DNA of 44,468 nucleotides from IMG/VR virus record IMGVR_UViG_3300041409_000371, positions 1 through 44,468 of that record; one strand, written 5' to 3'. This document shows, piece by piece, positions 37,700 through 42,783 of this stretch (the stretch's first letter is position 1; each line of letters begins with the position of its first letter). Both the position numbers and the translations under genes were made by a program. The stretch is from a virus. The notes under the pieces were generated by a model that was given only the letters and a program-made list of their open reading frames with translations, made no database searches and was not told the origin of the DNA.

Positions 37700-37914
37700 T
37701 TCTCCTCCAGTAGCCCTAGATGTTTGGCAACGGACCAATAGGTCCCAGCCAGCTTGATTGCTTCGTTCATCGATACCTCTGGGTTGTGCCGAGCCTCAAG
37801 CAGCCATCGCTTGAGTTCAACGGCGTTCTTGTTCTTCGCCCCGCGAGCCTTGACCTTCTCGTAGCCGATACGGCTAAGTTCAGCCCTGATCTTCTCAGGG
37901 CTTGGCTGGTCCAT
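37696..37914 (-). CDS. putative HTH-like small protein, 72 aa
   Basis: ATG in a TGATG overlap at 37914. Basic helices with VSMNEAIKLAGTYWSVAKHL at the end suggest a helix-turn-helix. Possible operon regulator; uncertain. Confidence 0.55.
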   Translation of the reverse strand: MDQPSPEKIRAELSRIGYEKVKARGAKNKNAVELKRWLLEARHNPEVSMNEAIKLAGTYWSVAKHLGLLEEK

Positions 37915-38078
37915 CAGGCCCAACGCCTGAGTTCAAGCGGCCCTACGCGGTAGCAGGCGCTGTAAATCTTTCCTTCGTTCGGTCCATCCTTTGGATAGGG
38001 AATGCCATGAAGCCGTAGGCGCAACCAACGCTTCCGATGTCCAAAGCCCCACCAGACCACTTGCCACCTCTCTCTCAT
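37914..38078 (-). CDS. basic Trp-rich mini-protein, 54 aa
   Basis: MRERWQVVWWGFGHRKRWLR... Very basic and aromatic. ATGA overlap with the micro-protein upstream. Unknown. Confidence 0.5.
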   Translation of the reverse strand: MRERWQVVWWGFGHRKRWLRLRLHGIPYPKDGPNEGKIYSACYRVGPLELRRWA

Positions 38079-38146
38079 ATCCAGTGAACTAGGACGAAGA
38101 TCAAACAGGCTCCAAAAAGGATGCCTAGAGCGTCTGAGCGGTCCAT
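38075..38146 (-). CDS. 23-residue single-TM micro-protein
   Basis: MDRSDALGILFGACLIFVLV followed by HWI: one membrane helix. TGATG overlap upstream and ATGA downstream make translation within the operon nearly certain if the operon is used. Confidence 0.5.
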   Translation of the reverse strand: MDRSDALGILFGACLIFVLVHWI

Positions 38147-38496
38147 CAGCGACCCTCGCGATTTAGCTCGTGAGCCTCGCTATCGGCTAGCCATTCCGAG
38201 CCATAGGCGTCTGCTAGTAGAACCCCTTGCTCGTTGTCCTTGATCTGCCATCCCTCAGTCGTCAGCTCGACGGTGTAGCGAGGCCTGACTTCAGCCCCTG
38301 TGTCGGCGGCTGAAGTTGGCTCCCACTCGAATTCTTGACTTGGTAGTGAGAAGCAGTCCTCGTTCTTGCACTGAGCTTTTTGCAGAGCGCAACCTCCCAA
38401 CTCCTGCTTATTTATGGCTTCATGAGCGAGCAGCTTGGCCTCTACCTCGTTCTCTGCGTCGACTTCTAGGATCGTGCGGAAGCGGTAGCTAGGCAT
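38146..38496 (-). CDS. mini-operon protein with shared C-terminal domain, 116 aa
   Basis: Residues 1-60 are alpha/beta (YRFRTILEVDAENEVEAKLL) with two Cys. The C-terminal 45 residues, RYTVELTTEGWQIKD...SEAHELNREGR, match the C-terminal part of the next gene upstream (RYVVVRTTRGWQIRD...DEARHMNREGR). TAATG and TGATG overlaps. Confidence 0.6.
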   Translation of the reverse strand: MPSYRFRTILEVDAENEVEAKLLAHEAINKQELGGCALQKAQCKNEDCFSLPSQEFEWEPTSAADTGAEVRPRYTVELTTEGWQIKDNEQGVLLADAYGSEWLADSEAHELNREGR

Positions 38497-38723
38497 TAGA
38501 GACTCCCTCTCCCCTCTCGGTTCATGTGCCGCGCTTCGTCTTCAGCGGCTTCCTTGGAGCCAAAGGCATGGACGAGCGTGGCTTGGCGTGCTAGCCCTCC
38601 TCGTAGGAAACCCGCGTTGAGGTCCCTGATCTGCCAACCTCTCGTGGTGCGAACGACTACATAGCGTTGAGAAGCCGCAGGAGCCTCCCTAACGCCTTTC
38701 GTTGTCTTCTGAGCGTCAGACAC
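38496..38723 (-). CDS. paralogue of the 38146 gene's C-terminal domain, 75 aa
   Basis: GTG start at 38723-38721 with AAGGA upstream. Residues 21-72 align with the end of the neighbour: TTRGWQIRD, AFGSKEAAEDEARHMNREG. Tandem duplication with divergence. Role unknown. Confidence 0.6.
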   Translation of the reverse strand: MSDAQKTTKGVREAPAASQRYVVVRTTRGWQIRDLNAGFLRGGLARQATLVHAFGSKEAAEDEARHMNREGRGSL

Positions 38724-38928
38724 TGCCTTGTCCTTTCTTAGTCTTAGAAATCTCTACAGGGGCTTTGCGAGAAACGTTGGTGTCTCGAAAGCGAGCGCGG
38801 TTAAGTGCATCGAGAGCGTTTTCGGTCGCTCGACAGTCCATTCCGTTTTCAGACCGGAATTCAAGCTGGCCGCTAAGCGCTATAGCGACCTCGTCGGCTT
38901 GAGCCACAGTGAAGCTCGGTTTGATCAT
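38716..38928 (-). CDS. hypothetical protein, 70 aa
   Basis: GGAGAGGG before ATG. N-terminal strand plus helix (IKPSFTVAQADEVAIALSGQ) and a basic, Lys-rich end. Overlaps both neighbours. Unknown. Confidence 0.52.
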   Translation of the reverse strand: MIKPSFTVAQADEVAIALSGQLEFRSENGMDCRATENALDALNRARFRDTNVSRKAPVEISKTKKGQGSV

Positions 38929-39143
38929 CCCTCTCCGATCTCTAGACGATCCGCAGCCCTTAGGGCGCTTGCGTAGGAGCCGTAGCGGATCAACTTGCCG
39001 TTAGGGCCATAGTGGTAGCGCTCTGTCACGTCCTCGGCATTTCGGAAGAGGAACCAGCGACGCGCACCGGCCCCGTTTGAGGCAGGACGCCACTCAGCCT
39101 GCGCGCGTTCATCGGGCAGCGGAATCGGATTCCCGGCCTTCAT
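38925..39143 (-). CDS. hypothetical protein, 72 aa
   Basis: Trp/Arg/Tyr-rich beta-like core (RRWFLFRNAEDVTERYHYGP) and a short C-terminal helix. ATGA overlaps with neighbours. The DGKxxxYxS-type layout (NGKLIRYGSYASALRAADRL) resembles that of the 38146/38496 pair, perhaps a distant third copy. Confidence 0.52.
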   Translation of the reverse strand: MKAGNPIPLPDERAQAEWRPASNGAGARRWFLFRNAEDVTERYHYGPNGKLIRYGSYASALRAADRLEIGEG

Positions 39144-39334
39144 TGCTCCACCTCGTAAAGCTCGCGGTACAGGTGAGCTAGTCGTTCTTCTAGCTGTTCG
39201 CAGAAGGCTCCGACGATCTCCCGCTCTCCTAGACCTTCTTCAGAAAGCTCATTGCCCCAAGCCATAAGCTCAGCGCGAACGATCTCAAGCTCCAGGTCAG
39301 CGCTCTTCTCGGCTAGCGAGCGTTGGTCAAGCAT
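39140..39334 (-). CDS. helical acidic protein, 64 aa
   Basis: I start at ATG 39334, which overlaps the upstream stop; a longer ORF to 39469 would overlap that gene. MLDQRSLAEKSADLELEIVR... is a coiled coil. Unknown. Confidence 0.5.
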   Translation of the reverse strand: MLDQRSLAEKSADLELEIVRAELMAWGNELSEEGLGEREIVGAFCEQLEERLAHLYRELYEVEQ

Positions 39335-39506
39335 CGCTGAACTCGCTTCCAACGAGCGCGTAGAAGGCTGTTGCTTCAACCGAGGCACGCCTAGCCCATT
39401 CCTCAGCCTTCGGCGCATCTCCCTGATCAGCCCAGTATCGGGCCATCTGGATTGCCTTGCGAGCTTCAACGCCAGTTTGCTCGCGTGCCTTTCGTATTGT
39501 CGTCAC
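39327..39506 (-). CDS. helical mini-protein, first gene of the minus operon, 59 aa
   Basis: GTG start at 39506-39504 with GGAGG six bases upstream. VTTIRKAREQTGVEARKAIQ...; helical, helix-turn-helix length. The promoter at 39540-39568 lies just upstream. Confidence 0.5.
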   Translation of the reverse strand: MTTIRKAREQTGVEARKAIQMARYWADQGDAPKAEEWARRASVEATAFYALVGSEFSDA

Positions 39507-39539
39507 CTATCCTCCTCGCATTGCTTTGTCTTCTACAGC

Positions 39540-39568
39540 ACAGTAGACCCTAGGAACCTGAAAAGCAA
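39540..39568 (-). promoter_or_regulatory. promoter for the minus-strand mini-gene operon (TTGCTT, 17 bp, TACTGT)
   Basis: On the minus strand TTGCTT (complement of 39563-39568) is 17 bp from TACTGT (complement of 39540-39545). A leader of about 30 bases with GGAGG would precede GTG 39506. Confidence 0.5.
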
Positions 39569-39587
39569 ACACAGAGCGGTTTGCTGG

Positions 39588-39593
39588 TAGGAT
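39588..39593 (+). promoter_or_regulatory. TAGGAT -10 box seven bases before ATG 39601
   Basis: TAGGAT, then TGAGGCT, then ATG. Same class as the other leaderless sites but with one extra base. Divergent from the promoter at 39540-39568. Confidence 0.42.
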
Positions 39594-39600
39594 TGAGGCT

Positions 39601-39849
39601 ATGAGCGAGGAGAGAGATCTAGGTATGAGCTACGGCGAGATTGATGCTGAAGCAGCTTTTCCTCGCGATCCCTCTGAACGGATATGCGTCTTCCCATGCG
39701 AAGGAACCGGCCTAACCATCGCCGCAACAGGCCCACCTTCGCAGCCTCACACACGTGGAAGCCAGGTCATTTGCCCAGGCTGCCCGGACTGTGGAAAGCA
39801 GGTAACTGCTAACAGGGATTGGCTAAGCCAAAGGGTAAGTAAGAAGTGA
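39601..39849 (+). CDS. zinc-binding-type small protein, 82 aa
   Basis: CVFPCEGTG near residue 29 and CPGCPDCGKQ near 58-67 provide two Cys pairs. No family recognised. First gene of the plus-strand group 39601-41372. Confidence 0.57.
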   Translation: MSEERDLGMSYGEIDAEAAFPRDPSERICVFPCEGTGLTIAATGPPSQPHTRGSQVICPGCPDCGKQVTANRDWLSQRVSKK

Positions 39850-39856
39850 ACCGGCG

Positions 39857-40003
39857 ATGGCGCTTAGAGAGCCAAAGGCGGTTCAGATGTGCCCCCACGG
39901 GCTAAGTGCTGCAAGCCATTACGTCAAGCCTAATGGCGAAGTGGTCTGCCGTCTCTGCTCCAAGCTCGTCCCTGCTCCGTTCGGCCTACATGTGCGCTCT
40001 TAA
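39857..40003 (+). CDS. Cys-pair mini-protein, 48 aa
   Basis: MCPHG at residues 11-15 and CRLCSKL near 32-38. Zinc-ribbon-like. Overlaps the next gene by 14 bases. Confidence 0.5.
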   Translation: MALREPKAVQMCPHGLSAASHYVKPNGEVVCRLCSKLVPAPFGLHVRS

Positions 40004-40163
40004 ACGTCAATCCCTCCCCGATGACTACATTGAGGGCCTTTGGCCACTTGTAGCTCGTTACGAGCAAGTCCTTAGCCGTATTGGCGTAGAACTAACAGAC
40101 GATGGCAGGGTCGTATTGGAATCCAATGTGAGGAAAGCGTCGCAAGAAGAGGGCAAAGAGTGA
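39990..40163 (+). CDS. hypothetical protein, 57 aa
   Basis: I start at ATG 39990; longer in-frame starts overlap the zinc mini-gene. Helical then strand-like (YIEGLWPLVARYEQVLSRIG; VELTDDGRVVLESN). GTGA overlap with the next ORF. Confidence 0.48.
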   Translation: MCALKRQSLPDDYIEGLWPLVARYEQVLSRIGVELTDDGRVVLESNVRKASQEEGKE

Positions 40164-40303
40164 GCGTCTGCTGTGACGAAGAAGCTCTCTATTGCTTAAT
40201 CAAATGCCAGCTATCCCCCTTCCCAAGCCAAATGAATAGCTTCCTACCCGAGGTACCTCAATTGCCGTTAGGACGTCTTACAGAGCGTCTGAGGGGTATC
40301 TAG
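40160..40303 (+). CDS. possible Cys-rich mini-protein, 47 aa
   Basis: GTG in GTGA. VSVCCDEEALYCLIKCQLS... four Cys early. Weakly supported beyond the overlap. Confidence 0.4.
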   Translation: MSVCCDEEALYCLIKCQLSPFPSQMNSFLPEVPQLPLGRLTERLRGI

Positions 40304-40305
40304 GC

Positions 40306-40410
40306 ATGGACGTAGGGACCCTGTTGACAGGCAGCGGCGTAGGCTGGATCGCAGCGCGTCTCTTCGACCGCACGCTCCTACGCGCTACCCCGCATGACAG
40401 AGCCAAATGA
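40306..40410 (+). CDS. mini-protein, 34 aa
   Basis: GAGGGG precedes ATG by about nine bases. MDVGTLLTGSGVGWIAARLF... may form one amphipathic helix. Confidence 0.4.
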   Translation: MDVGTLLTGSGVGWIAARLFDRTLLRATPHDRAK

Positions 40411-40422
40411 GGCAGGTATGAC

Positions 40423-40515
40423 ATGACGCAGTTGCTAGCTCTATGGCTAGCCGTGCGCCTTGCGTATCGCATGGGAACGCGCAAAGCCTTCCTCGGTGTG
40501 CTCAAACGGCTCTAG
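40423..40515 (+). CDS. mini-protein with hydrophobic helix, 30 aa
   Basis: MTQLLALWLAVRLAYRMGTR followed by a basic tail; likely membrane-associated helix. Confidence 0.4.
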   Translation: MTQLLALWLAVRLAYRMGTRKAFLGVLKRL

Positions 40516-40666
40516 CAAGCCATAGGGGGGCGGGGGAGTGGTGGCTGTGCGCGGTGTTGCTTATTTATTTATAGGGCCGAGTTGCACAAGCCCAGGCGTA
40601 ATAGCCTATGTAGTGACACCACAGCTAGGTATTGACATTACGTAGGAACTCAGCTAACGTGGTGTC
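40516..40666. promoter_or_regulatory. intergenic control region with AT-rich tract and hairpin
   Basis: Begins with a G-run (GGGGGGCGGGGG near 40527-40538) followed by an AT-rich tract (TTATTTATTTATA near 40561-40573) that is rare in this genome, then AGGC-GTAATA-GCCT, then the promoter. An origin of replication or control region is possible; no iterons were seen. Confidence 0.42.
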
Positions 40667-40667
40667 A
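40614..40667 (+). promoter_or_regulatory. operator-like 9-bp inverted repeat around the 40632 promoter
   Basis: TGACACCAC (40614-40622) and GTGGTGTCA (40659-40667) are perfect inverted copies, centred on the promoter, the right one covering the end of the -10 box and the first base of ATG 40667. A dimeric repressor could bind both arms, or the RNA/DNA could fold. The ribbon-helix-helix protein two genes downstream is a candidate binder. Confidence 0.55.
40632..40660 (+). promoter_or_regulatory. SigA-type leaderless promoter (TTGACA, 17 bp, TAACGT, 6 bp, ATG)
   Basis: Perfect -35 at 40632-40637, 17-bp spacer, TAACGT at 40655-40660, then GGTGTC and ATG 40667. The best evidence that transcripts in this genome start at the start codon. 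Confidence 0.75.
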
Positions 40668-40861
40668 TGACAAACAAGAAGCTGGAAGAGAAGTTGATGG
40701 ATGGGCAAGTGATCTGGTCAGTAGCCAGAGCGCTCTACGAAAACAGGGAGAGGCCCGGCAACTGCGGATGGAACGGCCTGGTCTCCGACCAACGCGAGTT
40801 CTGGCGGACTAACGCGAGAGGGGCGATTCGGACCGCTCTCCAGGAGGCACGGAAGCTATGA
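40667..40861 (+). CDS. hypothetical leaderless-gene protein, 64 aa
   Basis: ATG is the expected first base of the transcript. Helical, Trp/Arg-rich (VIWSVARALYENRERPGNCG). First gene under the strong promoter. ATGA overlap with the next gene. Confidence 0.62.
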   Translation: MTNKKLEEKLMDGQVIWSVARALYENRERPGNCGWNGLVSDQREFWRTNARGAIRTALQEARKL

Positions 40862-41214
40862 GCCGCGAGACCACTATCCAGGTCCGGGTCAGTCATGAGG
40901 AGAAGGCGCGGATCGTCGAGAACGCTGAAGACTTCGGAGTGTCTCCGAGCGACTACCTTCGCTCCCAGGCCCTCTTCGCTAGACCCGATGCTCCAGTTCG
41001 CTACGAGACCGAGCACGACCGCGAGAACAAAGCCAAGGTTCGCGAAGCCGTTGAGAACGAAGAACCCTACGAGGTCAAGATCGAGCCTGGAACATCTCGG
41101 CCCGACCATGAGACTTGGGTCAAGCAGGAGACCATCCGGTTGAAAGCCAGGATGTCTACCCGCCGCGCAGAAGCAGAGGCCGAGAAGAACTGGGAGAAAC
41201 TTCCACTCCCGTGA
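40858..41214 (+). CDS. ribbon-helix-helix (MobC/Arc-like) DNA-binding protein, 118 aa
   Basis: Residues 5-38 read TTIQVRVSHEEKARIVENAE then DFGVSPSDYLRSQAL: a strand, then two helices, the RHH fold also found in MobC-type proteins. The C-terminal 80 residues are charged. Could repress its own promoter at the 9-bp inverted repeat. GTGA overlap downstream. Confidence 0.68.
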   Translation: MSRETTIQVRVSHEEKARIVENAEDFGVSPSDYLRSQALFARPDAPVRYETEHDRENKAKVREAVENEEPYEVKIEPGTSRPDHETWVKQETIRLKARMSTRRAEAEAEKNWEKLPLP

Positions 41215-41372
41215 AAGAGCTTCGCATTGTCTGCTCCGGCCCACCCGGCCCCTACTCGCCGGTGTTCCTTGAGATTGAGGACGAGAACGGGAAGTCTCGC
41301 AACGTCGGGGAGTGGCGGGAACGAGAAGACGGCCTCTGGGAGCTTGTAGTTATTGTGGACACGTTGCGCTAG
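41211..41372 (+). CDS. hypothetical protein, 53 aa
   Basis: GTG in GTGA. Beta-rich (ELRIVCSGPPGPYSPVFLEI...WELVVIVDTLR). Its stop TAG overlaps the -10 box of the next gene. Unknown. Confidence 0.52.
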   Translation: MKELRIVCSGPPGPYSPVFLEIEDENGKSRNVGEWREREDGLWELVVIVDTLR

Positions 41373-41375
41373 ACT
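41370..41375 (+). promoter_or_regulatory. leaderless-type -10 box (TAGACT) six bases before ATG 41382
   Basis: TAGACT, CGCCGC, ATG. The first three bases are also the stop codon of the previous gene. A TTGTAG hexamer 20 bp upstream is only a weak -35. Confidence 0.42.
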
Positions 41376-41381
41376 CGCCGC

Positions 41382-41702
41382 ATGGCTAAGCCCCTTCGCA
41401 ACGTCCGCTTTATCTTGCCCCTCGTCGTCTGGGAGAAGAACCAGCTCGACCGGCTGGCAAGAGACGCCAATCTCAATACCTCCGACTACGTGCGAGAAAA
41501 GCTTGGCCTGAGAAAGGCCAGGAAGACTCGCAACCAGCGAGATGAGAAGCTTGAGAACCCCGAAGGCGATCCCGATAACGCCGTGGACGTGGAGGAACTG
41601 GCGCGAGGGATTTACGCCGAGGGAGAGAAGCAGCTCAACGGCTTTCCAACGATGGTTGAAGCTCGCCGTGAGGCGAAGCGCAGGTTGGCGAAGCGAGCTT
41701 GA
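41382..41702 (+). CDS. second ribbon-helix-helix protein, 106 aa
   Basis: Residues 6-42, NVRFILPLVVWEKNQLDRLA then RDANLNTSDYVREKLGL, parallel the RHH segment of the 40858 protein. The rest is charged, ending in basic KRRLAKRA. TGATG overlap with the next gene. Possible regulator of the late operon. Confidence 0.65.
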   Translation: MAKPLRNVRFILPLVVWEKNQLDRLARDANLNTSDYVREKLGLRKARKTRNQRDEKLENPEGDPDNAVDVEELARGIYAEGEKQLNGFPTMVEARREAKRRLAKRA

Positions 41703-41899
41703 TGCCAACGATCATCGATTTCCTCAAGCAGGAACTGCTCACGGTCATTGACGAGCGCAATCGCTATGAGCGGGAACGTGACGACCTTCTCGCTGCTCTT
41801 TTCTCTAGCTACGATGTCCGCCTTCGTCTTTCAGCGACTCTTCTAGGAGACCATGAACCAACGCAGACAACAGATCCTCAAGAGCCTCCAAGGGACTAA
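41702..41899 (+). CDS. hypothetical helical protein, 65 aa
   Basis: ATG in a TGATG overlap. MPTIIDFLKQELLTVIDERN... a coiled-coil helix with a Thr/Pro-rich tail. Overlaps the next gene by 47 bases in another frame. Confidence 0.5.
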   Translation: MPTIIDFLKQELLTVIDERNRYERERDDLLAALFSSYDVRLRLSATLLGDHEPTQTTDPQEPPRD

Positions 41900-42338
41900 G
41901 CCCCAATCGGGTCCGTACCGCGTTCCCAAGCAGCCTTCCTTCTTTCAGCCGATTCGAGAGCGCGCCGCATCCCCCCTTCAGCAAACGGGCCGGGACGAGG
42001 GCAACATCAAGCCCGACCTGGGGACTGAATTCAAGGAAGGCGCGAAACGCCAACACGCCCGCAAGGTCCGCAAGCATAGAGAACGCGAACGGAGCTATTA
42101 CAACTACGATCCGAACGCTGGTGTGAGAACCGATAACGGATATAAGACTCTCGCTCGGTCGTCAGGCTATGCATCACCCCTTCAGCAAACGGGCCGAGAC
42201 GAGGGGAGCTTGAAGCCGAGCGTTGGCAGGGAATTCCGCGAAGGGGCGCGCCGCAACAAACGGCGTAAACAGCAGCTCCACCTTACTGAGAAGGCCGCTG
42301 CGCTCTACCACATCGCACATGGACTTCAGAGCACCTGA
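41853..42338 (+). CDS. repeat-containing basic protein, 161 aa
   Basis: Two copies of a 28-residue unit (residues 39-66 and 107-134), each ASPLQQTGRDEG... then FKEGAKR/FREGARR. Basic and hydrophilic throughout. It may bind DNA or pack into the virion; it begins the genes that lead to the virion lysin. Confidence 0.6.
   Translation: MNQRRQQILKSLQGTKPQSGPYRVPKQPSFFQPIRERAASPLQQTGRDEGNIKPDLGTEFKEGAKRQHARKVRKHRERERSYYNYDPNAGVRTDNGYKTLARSSGYASPLQQTGRDEGSLKPSVGREFREGARRNKRRKQQLHLTEKAAALYHIAHGLQST
41967..42050 (+). repeat. 84-bp coding repeat, copy 1
   Basis: Unit encoding ASPLQQTGRDEG...; partner at 42171-42254. The first 30 bases are nearly identical; the rest has diverged. Confidence 0.75.
42171..42254 (+). 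repeat. 84-bp coding repeat, copy 2
   Basis: Partner of 41967-42050 within the same gene. Confidence 0.75.
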
Positions 42339-42502
42339 TGCCAAGCCGCTCGCTCGCTCAGGATCGCTTTGTGCGCGCCAAGGCGGCTGAAGGCATCGAC
42401 TGGGCCAAGCAGTGGGTAGCTGACGAGCACGGGATGAAGATCCCCCACGTCCAGCACGTTCGCAAGGTCAAGCGACGTAGGAAGAAGCTGAGGAGAGGTT
42501 GA
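42338..42502 (+). CDS. basic small protein, 54 aa
   Basis: TGATG start. Ends in KVKRRRKKLRRG, strongly basic. May bind nucleic acid. TGATG overlap with the next gene. Confidence 0.5.
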   Translation: MPSRSLAQDRFVRAKAAEGIDWAKQWVADEHGMKIPHVQHVRKVKRRRKKLRRG

Positions 42503-42783
42503 TGGAACACAAAGAGGCGAGAGAGGCAGCACTTGCGCTAATCGAATCAGCCCTGCATGAACCTTTTGAGGAATCCGATCCTGGAGTTACTGATTCTGAT
42601 AGTGACTTCCTGGCTAGCGCACAAGCGCGTAAGGCGCAGACAGGGCGTTGGGAAGCCTTCAGGATTGTAGAAGTCGAGGACGAGGCTCTCGCTAGCGATC
42701 CGGGTCTAGCGCTTGAGATTCTGGGCGGGGCTGAAGATATGGCTCGAAGTTTTGCTCGCCTTCGTAAGCTGCGCAATGGTTGA
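42502..42783 (+). CDS. hypothetical acidic protein, 93 aa
   Basis: AGGAGAGG shortly before ATG 42502. Acidic and helical (EAREAALALIESALHEPFEE). One-base overlap with the lysin gene. Its acidity next to a basic neighbour may mean they interact. Confidence 0.55.
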   Translation: MEHKEAREAALALIESALHEPFEESDPGVTDSDSDFLASAQARKAQTGRWEAFRIVEVEDEALASDPGLALEILGGAEDMARSFARLRKLRNG

